Source: Arthrobacter cheniae (GTDB taxonomy: Bacteria > Actinomycetota > Actinomycetes > Actinomycetales > Micrococcaceae). From it: DNA of 64,000 nt. Under the pieces are notes generated by a model. It did no database searches. It was not told where the DNA came from and worked only from the letters and a program-made list of their open reading frames with translations. Shown here one piece after another: positions 32,366 to 41,227 of this stretch. The stretch's first letter is position 1. Each line of letters begins with the position of its first letter. The DNA is taken from the NCBI RefSeq assembly GCF_003602275.1, contig NZ_QZVT01000002.1, positions 1 through 64,000 of the forward strand, given 5' to 3'. The position numbers and the translations under genes are program-made.

Positions 32366-33008
32366 TGGGATGAAGAATCCCGTGTCGTAGCTGATTCCTG
32401 ATGGGCGAAAGCCGAGCGCTATGCCGGTAACAGCACGGGTCATGCTTGCAGCATCTGGACAGATAATCGATTGGCTGGGGCGGAACAGTGGGTTTTTATC
32501 ACTCCAACAGGACAAGATGCAACGAGCCCTCGCACTGCCGCTTACCGATGTCGTTCTCCTGACAGTCCTCACAGCATGCAACCCTCTATCGGGCAATGGC
32601 GGTGTTGAGCTTCAACTCCCCCGAAACACTCGGCACCGGGGCATGGAAGATCGGGGAGATACTCCGAATGGACTGCTCGAGAGCCACCACGCCACCCGGT
32701 AGTAGGCGCGTAGGTACTCGGTGCAGCGCAGCTCGTCATTCCGGACCTCGTGCGAAGTCGATTGCTGACCAGTCCTGCGGCGTCAGTCCTCAGGTCCCGA
32801 CAGCAGGACGACTCTGCTGTGCCTCAGCAGATGGCAACGGATCCTGCGGCATCAGGGAGCCAGGTGGCATCACGACGGTTGATGTTACGCAGGCCTTTGG
32901 CAGCCCTCACGTGCTGCTGCCAGCTTGAGGCATCGGATACGGCCGCAGCGGAGCTGGTCGCCTGGCGTTCTCTGGTTCCTACGAAGAAGTCGTAGTAGAC
33001 AGGGAGGC
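32366..33008. other. 640-base gap without recognisable genes
   Basis: Several frames of 80-120 codons overlap here on both strands, but none has a ribosome site or protein-like composition. A weak GGGAT/ATCCC hairpin follows the lsr2 stop. The right end carries the ribosome site (GGGAGG) of the next gene. It may contain further gene debris that I could not recognise. Confidence 0.4.
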
Positions 33009-34292
33009 ATGGGCAAGAAAAAGGGAGTGGCACCGTGCTTGGCCGACGCGTTGGAGATCGTCCTGGGCACCAAGGAGCTGCCGATGAGGCTGCGAGCATG
33101 GGACGGATCAGAAGCAGGACTCGCCCGTGCCCCTGTGATCGAGTTCCGTTCCAGGCGGGGACTACGGCACATGCTGTGGTCGCCGGATCAGCTCGGGTTG
33201 AGCCGCGCGTACGTCGCCGGTGATATCGATGCACCCGGCGACCTGTTCGAGAGCTTCTCGGCGCTCAGCTCCGTGGGCAAGTTCGCCGAACTGAAGGCTT
33301 TCCGCCCTCCCACCTTCGGCGAGCGCATGACACTGCTCAACACAGACGTCCGGGTTGGTGCGCTGGGACTTCCGCCCGCGCCGCCCCCGGAGGAGATGAA
33401 CGTGACCCGATCGGGACGGAAGCATTCCAGGAAGCGGGACGCCGCCGCGATCTCTCATCACTACGACGTCGGCAACGAGTTCTATGCGCTTGTGCTCGGT
33501 CGGTCAATGGTTTACTCCTGCGCGGTCTGGGAACAGGAGAACATCGGCTTGGACGCAGCCCAGGAGGCGAAGCTCGACCTGGTGTGCCGCAAACTCGGCC
33601 TTCGGCCGGGCATGCGGGTGCTTGACGTGGGCTGCGGCTGGGGCAGCTTCGCGCTGCACGCAGCGCAGAACTACGGCGTCGACGTCGTTGGTGTCACACT
33701 CTCGAAGGAGCAGGCAGCCCTTGGACAGGAGCGCGTGGCTGCCGCCGGCCTAGCCGATCACATCGAGATCCGGGTTCAGGACTACCGCGATGTTCACGAC
33801 CGTCCGTTCGATGCGATCAGCTCGATCGGCATGGCCGAACACGTCGGCGGAGACCACATCGGATCCTACGCGTCCCATCTGTACGGCTTGCTACGTCCCG
33901 GTGGGCGCCTGCTCAACCACGCGATCTCCTGGAATGCAGGTGAGATGCCACCGGATCCGGACTCCTTCATCCCCCGCTACGTCTTCCCCGACGGGGAGAT
34001 GCTCAGCCTCACCGTCACGCTCGGGGCACTCGAATCGGCGGGGTTGGAAGTGCTCGACGTCGAAGCGCTCCGCCAGCACTACGCGCTGACGCTCCGGGCC
34101 TGGGTGCGCAACCTCGAGGAGAACTGGGACGAGGCGGTACGTCTGACGAGCGAGGGACGGGCCCGGGTGTGGCGGTTGTACATGGCGTCGAGTGCCCTCG
34201 GCTTCGAGCGGGGGCTGAACGGCGTCAATCAGGTGCTGGTGCAGCGTCCGGGAGGAGAGGATCCGCCGTTGCGACGCGGGGAGTGGGTGTGA
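33009..34292 (+). CDS. cyclopropane-fatty-acyl-phospholipid synthase family methyltransferase
   Basis: 427 residues. The C-terminal ~290 residues form the SAM methyltransferase: AISHHYDVGNEFYALVLGRS (phospholipid-side motif), VLDVGCGWGSFALHAAQNYG (SAM motif I), SIGMAEHVGGDHIGSYASHL with the bicarbonate-region Glu/His, and HYALTLRAWVRNLEENWDEA near the end. The N-terminal ~120 residues are the usual Cfa lipid-binding extension. It adds a methylene to unsaturated acyl chains of membrane phospholipids or makes a related methyl branch. ATG 33009 follows AGGGAGG. Confidence 0.88.
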   Translation: MGKKKGVAPCLADALEIVLGTKELPMRLRAWDGSEAGLARAPVIEFRSRRGLRHMLWSPDQLGLSRAYVAGDIDAPGDLFESFSALSSVGKFAELKAFRPPTFGERMTLLNTDVRVGALGLPPAPPPEEMNVTRSGRKHSRKRDAAAISHHYDVGNEFYALVLGRSMVYSCAVWEQENIGLDAAQEAKLDLVCRKLGLRPGMRVLDVGCGWGSFALHAAQNYGVDVVGVTLSKEQAALGQERVAAAGLADHIEIRVQDYRDVHDRPFDAISSIGMAEHVGGDHIGSYASHLYGLLRPGGRLLNHAISWNAGEMPPDPDSFIPRYVFPDGEMLSLTVTLGALESAGLEVLDVEALRQHYALTLRAWVRNLEENWDEAVRLTSEGRARVWRLYMASSALGFERGLNGVNQVLVQRPGGEDPPLRRGEWV

Positions 34293-34338
34293 AGCGGCCT
34301 CGCTAGAGAGAAATCATGTCCGAACGGACGGTTCCACA

Positions 34339-34550
34339 TCCCTGGGCGTCGTCATCGACGTCATCGGGTGATGCGGGGATTCCCACGCGCCGATCCGATC
34401 ATCGGGATCATGATCTCCGCTGCCATCACCGTCCTGCTCCGGGGAACCGGTACGCGGCATCGGTCGACGAATCATGGATGGCATCGAACCGTGCCCCGCT
34501 GACCGGGGAGGTAGCGCGAGCTCTGCGCCGGCCTGTCCTAACAAACAGGG
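34339..34550 (+). pseudogene. cation diffusion facilitator (CDF) transporter remnant
   Basis: Three frames in succession read the last membrane helices and linker of a CDF metal exporter: SLGVVIDVIG (from 34339), GFPRADPIIGIMISAAITVL, LRGT (34373-34450), VRGIGRRIMDGIEP (34448-34490) and APLTGEVARALRR (34493-34530). The RADP-I-G-x-x-I-S and RR-x-MDG-x-P motifs are diagnostic of the family. The first four helices and the C-terminal cytoplasmic domain are gone, and at least three indels interrupt the rest. Confidence 0.65.
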
Positions 34551-34763
34551 CCTGGCAGAACCTTCGACATCTCTCTCGCAACCGTCGATGGTGCACTCCA
34601 ACGCGCACAATCAGTCAAGACTGACGCAGGGCGCCGCCCGCTCTCCTGTGCGATCGCCGGCGAGCCCGGAATGACGGAAGCCTGTCGAGTGCATCTGACG
34701 AACGACCGGTTGATGCCCTGACCTTCTCGGCGTGTTGTTCCGGAAGCAGACGTACCGTTGGGC

Positions 34764-35627
34764 ATGGGTCGATTCGGGATGAAGACAGCATGCACATTCC
34801 TGGCACTCCTAGGGCTGACAGTCACAGGAATGGCTCCGGTGGCGGCTGCCCCGGCATCGGGAACCACAGATCTGGTGGGCAATGACGTGTCCTGGCCCCA
34901 GTGTGGCAAGACACTTCCCAGCTCGACAGCATTCGCGATCGTAGGGGTGAACGGCGGACTGGCCAACAACACCAATCCCTGCCTCTCGGCGCAACTCGCC
35001 TGGGCCGAGGGTGCTACAGAGACTTCCGGGGTAACTGCGCAGCCCAAGGTTGCCTTGTATGTGAACACTGCCAACCCCGGACATGCCGGCTCATGGTGGC
35101 CGTCGTCCAACATCATTGACGACGGCAAGGTGATTACCAATCCCTATGGAGCATGCGCGCCAGCAGAAGTAGGCCAGCCGGCTCCGGTCAACCGCGCCTG
35201 CTCCTACATGTACGGCTATGTAAGGGCCTATCAGGACGCTACTTCACGAGGCGTGGCGAATCCCGGCCCGTACTTTTGGTGGCTGGATGTGGAGACGGGC
35301 AATAGCTGGCAGACCGGCACGAGCAGCAACCCGAATCTCGACGGCCCAAGCCTGAACCGGGCGAACCTTGAAGGAATGGTCGCCTACTTCGAGAGCATCA
35401 CGGACTCCCGTGTCGGAATCTACTCCACGGGCTATCAGTGGGGAACCATCGCTGGGACCGTCCCGTCTAGTAGCTCCCTCATGGGACTGCCGAGCTGGCT
35501 TGCAGGTTCCAGGACCTTGCGGGGAGCGAAGTCGAGTTGCTCCTTGCCTGGTCTCACACCCGGCAGCCGGGTATCAGTGACGCAGTACGTGTCCGCCGGA
35601 CTCGATTACAACTACTCCTGCCCCTAG
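34764..35627 (+). CDS. secreted GH25/DUF1906-like protein
   Basis: 287 residues with a signal peptide (MKTACTFLALLGLTVTGMAP, then VAAAPA; start could also be 34779). The mature part has the TIM-barrel look of GH25-like secreted proteins: VGNDVSWPQCGKTLPSSTAF, AIVGVNGGLANNTNPCLSAQ, VALYVNTANPG, YFWWLDVETGNSW (acidic D-x-E of the barrel), VGIYSTGYQWGTI. Such proteins are usually predicted wall hydrolases, but activity is not shown. Four or more Cys suggest disulphides. It stands alone after the CDF remnant. Confidence 0.65.
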   Translation: MGRFGMKTACTFLALLGLTVTGMAPVAAAPASGTTDLVGNDVSWPQCGKTLPSSTAFAIVGVNGGLANNTNPCLSAQLAWAEGATETSGVTAQPKVALYVNTANPGHAGSWWPSSNIIDDGKVITNPYGACAPAEVGQPAPVNRACSYMYGYVRAYQDATSRGVANPGPYFWWLDVETGNSWQTGTSSNPNLDGPSLNRANLEGMVAYFESITDSRVGIYSTGYQWGTIAGTVPSSSSLMGLPSWLAGSRTLRGAKSSCSLPGLTPGSRVSVTQYVSAGLDYNYSCP

Positions 35628-35719
35628 CTACAAATCGCCCGTGAGGCGGTCGCCGACGGGAGCAATACCCGGAGCGTCGGCCCAGGTACTTCACTTCCCT
35701 TGCTGACCGGCGCCATTCC

Positions 35720-35959
35720 TTACCTCACCAGTGAGGTGCGGTCGGCGAAATTGGAGCGACGGATCACCACCCCGTAGCTACGCTGCAGCTCTTCCGCGGC
35801 GCTGGGGTTGTCGGTCGCCACTACCTTCCAGTCCGGCTCAGCAAGGTGTTCGGCAATGGCTCGACCAATCTCGTCCTGGATCCAGGACTCGACCTCTGGT
35901 CTGCCCCGCTGGTCGCGCCACGAACTGTCGGTCTTCGTAGAATCAGGTCCAATGTCCTA
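35720..35959 (-). pseudogene. unassigned C-terminal coding fragment
   Basis: The minus strand is open from after a TAG near 35957 to a TAA at 35720-35722 and reads SSWRDQRGRPEVESWIQDEI, GRAIAEHLAEPDWKVVATDN, PSAAEELQRSYGVVIRRSNF, ADRTSLVR. Third-position GC and residue mix look coding, but the frame contains no ATG and the only internal GTGs are late. It is best read as the tail of a lost gene, or less likely a small gene with an unusual start. Family unknown. Confidence 0.4.
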
Positions 35960-36035
35960 TTCGGCGTCGACTGTGTCAGCGAAGGACTGCTTCCGCTCCG
36001 TTCGAGGGCACGTGTCGCACCACCCGGCGGCAGGA

Positions 36036-37319
36036 CTAGTTGAGATTCATGCGGGCGTGCCAGTACTGAGAGTTGACCCTCGAAGCCGTCAGCACCACCA
36101 GACCAGTCTCACCGTTGACGCTCTGTTTCGTTGATGTGGGGTCGTTGATGTCCCTGTCGGTACTGCTGCTGATGATGGTCGTGCCGGCGCCGCGTGGGAA
36201 GGAGATCCTGTCGAGCGGCGCCTTCTTGTAAACCACGGTGCCGCCCGCCTCCGGCGCGACCGCGAACACCCAGACCTGACGGCGCTCCTCGTCGATCATG
36301 ACCATGGGGCGCGTGTGCGCGTCCGAGACAACGCCGAAAGGCGCGCTGGTCCACTTGGCCGCACTATCCCGCACCAGGAGCGCCACAAACGTTTGACCGG
36401 GTTGCTGAGCGGCTGTCTTGATCGCTACGAAGAGGCGGCCGCTGCCGTCGCTCGTCAATTCCTTGAGGTTGATATGGTCGTTCGCGCATCCCCCGGAGCA
36501 GTTCGTTCCGCCTCCGTAGGCGACCTCTGTCTGCCACGAGTTGTCTGGCTGACCGTCCTGGTGGATGGACAGGTAGAACCTCTTCTGTCCCGGCCGCTGA
36601 TTGCTCCACATGACTGCAACCTTGTCGCCCTGGAAGGATGTGATTGCAGAAATATCGTCGTGGTGCACCAGGGCGTTGGGAGTCGGTAGGACGAGCGGAG
36701 TACTCCACGCCGTGTCGCTCGTCGTCGAGTGGTTGACGTAGATGCGGTTGGTGTTGTCGGCCGAGACAACGGAGTAGGTGACCCACAGCATACCGACGGA
36801 GTCTTTGGCCACGGTGATCGATTCCGTGCTACCACTGCGAATGGTGACGGGGAATCCGGCGTCTTGGGAGTAGGTCTTCGTCAACGCGTTGTAGCTGAAG
36901 CGGTGAAGCTCTGCGGACCCGGACGTCACCGCCTGCTGGGATGGTGGCATACCCCACTCCGAGACCACAGTCGTGCCCGACACGACGTAGAGCTTGCCGT
37001 CCCTCACGTCCCAAAGCGCGTCACCGCGCGCACTCTGCCGCGTATCGACAACCGTCTCCGTCTCCTGCCACACCTCCGTTGCGGCGTCGAGCCGGTGGAT
37101 TTTCGTCGCACCTGCGGACGCGCTCCACATCAACCCCCACCAATTCCCATCCTGGAACCAGAGCTTGCTCTGGGTCTTGTCCGCAGTCGGGGTTCTGACG
37201 CCGACACCTGCGTATGAAGGGCCAGGCTCCCCCACATCGGCCGCCTGGGCGGGTAGGGGTAGCGCGACAGCGACGGCCGCCGCAAGTAAAAGAGCGATGA
37301 AAAGGCGTAGCAGACGCAT
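36036..37319 (-). CDS. secreted beta-propeller-like protein, function unknown
   Basis: 427 residues. A signal peptide (MRLLRLFIALLLAAAVAVAL, then PLPAQAA) is followed by repeated beta-blade-like segments each with Trp/Ser and a hydrophobic strand (KLWFQDGNWWGLMWSASAGA, ALWDVRDGKLYVVSGTTVVS, MLWVTYSVVSADNTNRIYVN, KVAVMWSNQRPGQKRFYLSI). No catalytic motif of sialidases or glycosidases was seen. Two Cys pairs occur in GTNCSGGCAND. Probably an extracellular binding or recognition protein. Confidence 0.65.
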   Translation of the reverse strand: MRLLRLFIALLLAAAVAVALPLPAQAADVGEPGPSYAGVGVRTPTADKTQSKLWFQDGNWWGLMWSASAGATKIHRLDAATEVWQETETVVDTRQSARGDALWDVRDGKLYVVSGTTVVSEWGMPPSQQAVTSGSAELHRFSYNALTKTYSQDAGFPVTIRSGSTESITVAKDSVGMLWVTYSVVSADNTNRIYVNHSTTSDTAWSTPLVLPTPNALVHHDDISAITSFQGDKVAVMWSNQRPGQKRFYLSIHQDGQPDNSWQTEVAYGGGTNCSGGCANDHINLKELTSDGSGRLFVAIKTAAQQPGQTFVALLVRDSAAKWTSAPFGVVSDAHTRPMVMIDEERRQVWVFAVAPEAGGTVVYKKAPLDRISFPRGAGTTIISSSTDRDINDPTSTKQSVNGETGLVVLTASRVNSQYWHARMNLN

Positions 37320-37620
37320 GAGAGTGCCCTCGCAGTAATGTCAGCGGATGTCCTTGTCGCAGAGCGTATGTTTCGCCCTAGGGGGTGTCACCAGTAACGT
37401 GTACTCCCTTTTCTCCGCAGAATACTCACGCTGCGTCCGCTGGATACTCGGGGTGCGCCCGCTGGCTGTACACCGGAAAATTCCGGACCATGTCCATCTC
37501 GGAAACGCGCCTCACCGTGAATTGTCGGCACGCTGGGGAATTTCGAGTCAAGAACGGACCGGTGGAATCAAAAGTCCCTTCGAGTACGCCGAGGAGGGGC
37601 GACGCCGTAGTGGTGCGGCG
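37320..37620. other. intergenic region
   Basis: About 300 bases between the secreted protein and a recombinase fragment, with no supportable gene, hairpin or promoter. Confidence 0.35.
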
Positions 37621-37734
37621 GTAAAGAACTTGGGCCACTCACTGATCGACGTGCTCACTACGGTGAAACTGCTGCGAAAACGCGGCGTCCGTGTCCGAGC
37701 CATTTCTCAAGGAGCCATAAGGAATTCTCAATGA
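37621..37734 (+). pseudogene. second serine recombinase fragment
   Basis: VKNLGHSLIDVLTTVKLLRK followed by RGVRVRAISQGAI corresponds to the helix and strand of resolvases that read LDRLGRSL-x-x-(L/V)-x-TV-x-LL-x-x-RGV-x-(V/F)-RS-I-x-x-G-I. Only ~35 residues survive; the catalytic serine region before and the DNA-binding tail after are gone, and some conserved residues (R to H in GRS) are changed. The text upstream in the same frame is not resolvase-like. Confidence 0.55.
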
Positions 37735-37850
37735 CGCACAATGATCACGGCGAGAATCCCAGACTTGGGCCTCCACTCCCCCCTCAGGTGCAACTGACTG
37801 CGCAGATGTGATCGAATCTGAATCATCGCCGGACGATGACTGCGTGAAGG

Positions 37851-38507
37851 TCAGAAGGCGCGGACAGCTTCCGGGTGGCGTTCCCTTCGCGCGAGACCGT
37901 GAATCACGGCCAGCGCTCCATGCCGGCGCATGGCGACTTGGATCAGGACGACCGCAGCCTCTTCGCAGGCGTCCTGCGCAAGATCCTGCCTGTTCTCCTC
38001 GCCAACGCTCACGGCAAGATCGTCGAGGTGCACCACCAGTTCCACCAGTCGTGTCCTCAGGTACTCCTCGACCGTGAGCACAACACCCTGCAGGACTTCG
38101 ACCCGACGATCCATGGTCGATCCATCGAGGTGTTCCTGGAGTCGCCGTCGCGCACGCCCGACGTCCTGTGCAAGAGCCGCAGCCCCCACGGCGGAGGCAT
38201 CATGTGAGCGGGCACGAACCCTGCGATGAAAATCGCTGTCGACCGGATCATGGTCACCCAGCACTGCGATGAGGTATCCCGCCGCGTCGGTTGCCTCGAC
38301 AGTTCCAGGCGGCGCCGGGGCATCGACGTACTGCTCAGCCGTGAGGACAGCCCTCGCCAGGTGCCCGGCCAAGCCCGCAACGGTGTACCCCTCGAGAGCA
38401 CTCTGATCTTCCCAATGCTCCGCCACAACTGTGCTGTCGAGTACGGATTCGACTCGTTCGGCCGCCTCCAGGAACGCAGTCAGTATCGCGCTGGATACAC
38501 CCCTCAT
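37851..38507 (-). CDS. maleylpyruvate isomerase-type (DinB-fold) metal-binding protein
   Basis: 218 residues. A four-helix bundle of the mycothiol-dependent maleylpyruvate isomerase/TIGR03083 type: [40 protein letters not shown] (first metal His), [20 protein letters not shown], with the His-x-x-Asp near the third helix (LVVHLDDLA). The family often uses mycothiol as cofactor. The substrate here is unknown. GGAGG precedes ATG 38507. It is divergent from the VOC gene. Confidence 0.78.
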   Translation of the reverse strand: MRGVSSAILTAFLEAAERVESVLDSTVVAEHWEDQSALEGYTVAGLAGHLARAVLTAEQYVDAPAPPGTVEATDAAGYLIAVLGDHDPVDSDFHRRVRARSHDASAVGAAALAQDVGRARRRLQEHLDGSTMDRRVEVLQGVVLTVEEYLRTRLVELVVHLDDLAVSVGEENRQDLAQDACEEAAVVLIQVAMRRHGALAVIHGLARRERHPEAVRAF

Positions 38508-38651
38508 GAAACCTCCGATCCGGCTACGCGAGCAATTCGATCCCATGACTCCGCAGTAACCCACGTACCTTCCGTGGGTTACTGTCCCCCTGTTGCGCGA
38601 GCGTGGCAAGACGCTTCGAATCGGTCAGCGGCACGCGGCTATGCTCTCGCC

Positions 38652-39077
38652 ATGGACCAGCAGCTGCACTTCATCACCGTTGCCACGCGTGACCTCGAGG
38701 CGGCGCGGTCGTTCTACCGCAAGCTGGGTTGGTCGCCGGTCCTTGACGTACCGGACGAGATCATCTTCTACCAGGTAGCACCTGGACTGCTGCTGGGGCT
38801 GTTCCTCGCCGAGAAGTTCGCCGAGGACCTGGGACGTGATGAAGCGCCCGATCCAGCGGGAGTGACGCTGTCCCACAACGTCGGCAGCCCTGGCGACGTA
38901 CAGAAGGTGGTCGCGGCGATGGCCGATGCCGGCGCAACGGTGCTGAAGGAGCCTCGAAAGGGTGCCTTCGGAGGTATTTTCCACGCCCTCGTGCGCGACC
39001 CCAACGACGTCGTCTGGGAGATCGCCCACAACCCCGGCTGGCGCATCGACGACGACGGCGCCGTCGTTCTCGGTTGA
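38652..39077 (+). CDS. VOC family (glyoxalase-fold) protein
   Basis: 141 residues: two beta-alpha-beta-beta-beta units, [20 protein letters not shown] and [20 protein letters not shown], then [20 protein letters not shown] and [20 protein letters not shown]. The metal-ligand positions of glyoxalase I are only partly conserved (His7 and a late Glu), so lyase activity is unproven. Such proteins can act in antibiotic binding or detoxification. Confidence 0.82.
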   Translation: MDQQLHFITVATRDLEAARSFYRKLGWSPVLDVPDEIIFYQVAPGLLLGLFLAEKFAEDLGRDEAPDPAGVTLSHNVGSPGDVQKVVAAMADAGATVLKEPRKGAFGGIFHALVRDPNDVVWEIAHNPGWRIDDDGAVVLG

Positions 39078-39556
39078 CGCTCGGCATACGTGCGAGGGAG
39101 CAGCCGGAGAAGAGGCCACCTCACGGCGAGCGACTTTCCGGAACGGGAACCTGAAGTGACTCCCCCGCCAGAATTCCCGCAGGTTATTCATCTGATCGCC
39201 CTTGTTCGTTCCGACGTATATCTCAATAATCGTCATATTTCTTTTTATTGACCGGACAACTCCCTGTTCTGCCTATAGTTGGTCCAGCTTCAAGAGATGC
39301 GGTCGCAAAGCTCCGACTGGACCGCACACCAACCCCATGTTCCTGGGTGGTTCGGATGACGAAGCGGCCTCCGCCATGGCACGCAAGTGCCGGTCCGGTG
39401 CGGGCAAGAGCACGTCGAAAGGCAGACACCGTGAGCTGTACCACCCACCGCACCATCCCTTAGCAGTCCTACGCGCCATGCGCCCACCCTGCTGATTCTT
39501 TTCCACTTCTCCGTATTCCGCCATGCGCGGCGCCGGACCGCTGTAAGGAATTCCCC
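39078..39556. other. leader region of the ABC/monooxygenase operon
   Basis: About 480 bases without a gene. An AT-rich patch near 39225-39250 is followed by possible promoter elements TTGACC (39248-39253) and TATAGT (39274-39279) with a long 20-base gap. This would leave a 270-base untranslated leader before the TTG start, enough for RNA-based control, but no known riboswitch was recognised. Confidence 0.35.
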
Positions 39557-39635
39557 TTGAATGAATCCGTAATTCCCCCTGCCCGGAATTCCAGGCAATT
39601 CCGGTATTTCCGGAATTTTACCGCGGTATCCGCGG
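39545..39635 (+). promoter_or_regulatory. hairpins around the start of the binding-protein gene
   Basis: The Shine-Dalgarno AAGGA lies inside a GGAATTCC palindrome (39547-39554). GGAATT and AATTCC elements recur downstream (39585-39592, 39597-39617), and a perfect stem AATTCCGG / CCGGAATT (39597-39604 with 39610-39617) is followed by CCGCGG / CCGCGG (39621-39626, 39630-39635). Alternative pairings could hide or free the ribosome site. Confidence 0.4.
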
Positions 39636-41227
39636 TTGCCCTGGCCGCGCTCCTCAGTTCATGTGCGGGGCCGGTGAGCTCCACCTCCGAAGCAACCGGT
39701 GAACCCGTGAGCGGCGGCATCCTGGACGTGTCGATCTCGGCGGAACCGGGCTGCCTCGACGGCCACGGCATCTCGGCTACCCAGCAGCAGTTCCTGGGGC
39801 GCCTGGTCTACGACAACGTGGTGACGCTGGACGAGAACGGGGACATCGCGCCGTACCTCGCGGAATCCTGGGACATCTCGGAAGACGGCAAGACCTACAC
39901 CTTCCACCTCAAGCAGGGCGTGACCTTCAGCGACGGATCTCCCTGGAATGCCGAGGTCCTGGGTCAGAACCTCGAGCACATGCGGGATCCGGCGACGAAA
40001 TCGCCGCTCGCCGCCGCATACATAGCCCCCTACGTGGACGGCAAGGTCATCGACGAATTCACCTTCGAGGCCCACCTCGACTACCCGTACACCCCCTTCC
40101 TCTACGCCCTCGCGCAGTCCTGGCTCGGCATGAACTCGGGCAAGGCCATCGCGGAGTCTCCCGAGACGCTGTGCCAGAAGCCGATCGGGACGGGGCCATT
40201 CACCGTCGCGGACTACCGGCCGGGCCAGAGCATCAGCTACTCGAAGCGTGAAGGGTACGACTGGGCGCCGGAGTGGCTCGAGGGCGACGGCGAGGCGTAC
40301 CTCGACGGCGTCGAGGTAACACTCGTCAGCGAGCCGGTCATCCGGCACCAGTCCCTGGTGTCAGGGCAGTACGACCTCACGGAGAACCTCGCGCCGCAGA
40401 ACGCCGCAGCGGTGCAGGCCGACCCGGACTTCACCTATGAGAACCTCCCACGGATCGGCAGCCCTTACGTCCTGAGCTTCAACCTCAACCGCGCCCCCTT
40501 CGACGACCTGGCGGTCCGGCAGGCGTTCGCAGCCGCCGTCGACACCGAGGCCGTCACCGAAAGCCTCGGCTTCGGAACCTATACGCCGATCGACAGTTTC
40601 CTCTCCAGGGAGAGCAAGTACTACGACCCGACCGTCGAGGGCGTGCTGACCCACGATCCGGAGCGGGCGAACAAGCTCCTCGACGACGCCGGCTGGTCGG
40701 CCAGGGACAACGAGGGCTTCCGCACCAAGGACGGCAAGCGACTCACCATCGAAGTGCCGACGGTCGAGAGTTCGACGCCGAGTCCCCTGCTGGTCCAACT
40801 CCAGGGCGAGGCCCGGAAGGTCGGCTTCGATCTCCGGATCATCCAACTCCCCCAGGCGCAACTCACCGAGCTGCGGTATGCCGGTGACTTCGACGCGCTC
40901 GCCGGCGTCTGGCACACCAACACCACCGACGTCCTGTTCATCAGGTACCACTCCTCGGAGATCACCGGTGAGCGGATCGGCCAGAACTCGTCCTACGTCA
41001 ACGACCCGGCCCTGGACGACCTGCTGCTGACAGCCCGCGAGTCCGACGACGGGCCCGAGGCGGAAGAGGCGTACTCGAAGGCCCAGCACCGGCTGCTCGA
41101 GATCGTGCCCGGCCTGCCGCTCTACGAAAACCCGAGCCAGTTCGCCTACGCGAACACCGTGCAGGACGTCGACGTCGACACCTCCCACCCGGTGCCCGTC
41201 CTGACCTACGCGTGGAAGGCGGAGTAG
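39557..41227 (+). CDS. peptide/nickel-type ABC transporter substrate-binding lipoprotein
   Basis: 556 residues, SBP_bac_5 family. The N-terminus has a basic stretch, a hydrophobic segment and the lipobox LLSSC (Cys at about residue 36). Family motifs: RLVYDNVVTLDENGDIAPYL, AESWDISEDGKTYTFHLKQG, VTFSDGSPWNAE, GTGPFTVADYRPGQS, then ARQAFAAAVDTEAV-like core. These proteins bind oligopeptides or many small solutes. TTG 39557 is the only start compatible with the signal peptide; a nested ATG is in another frame and ends after three codons. First gene of a six-gene operon. Confidence 0.88.
   Translation: MNESVIPPARNSRQFRYFRNFTAVSAVALAALLSSCAGPVSSTSEATGEPVSGGILDVSISAEPGCLDGHGISATQQQFLGRLVYDNVVTLDENGDIAPYLAESWDISEDGKTYTFHLKQGVTFSDGSPWNAEVLGQNLEHMRDPATKSPLAAAYIAPYVDGKVIDEFTFEAHLDYPYTPFLYALAQSWLGMNSGKAIAESPETLCQKPIGTGPFTVADYRPGQSISYSKREGYDWAPEWLEGDGEAYLDGVEVTLVSEPVIRHQSLVSGQYDLTENLAPQNAAAVQADPDFTYENLPRIGSPYVLSFNLNRAPFDDLAVRQAFAAAVDTEAVTESLGFGTYTPIDSFLSRESKYYDPTVEGVLTHDPERANKLLDDAGWSARDNEGFRTKDGKRLTIEVPTVESSTPSPLLVQLQGEARKVGFDLRIIQLPQAQLTELRYAGDFDALAGVWHTNTTDVLFIRYHSSEITGERIGQNSSYVNDPALDDLLLTARESDDGPEAEEAYSKAQHRLLEIVPGLPLYENPSQFAYANTVQDVDVDTSHPVPVLTYAWKAE

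Noticed and set aside
32421-32995. Plus-strand frames in the 32.4-33.0 kb gap
   Set aside because: Overlapping frames without start signals or protein-like patterns; left as unassigned sequence.
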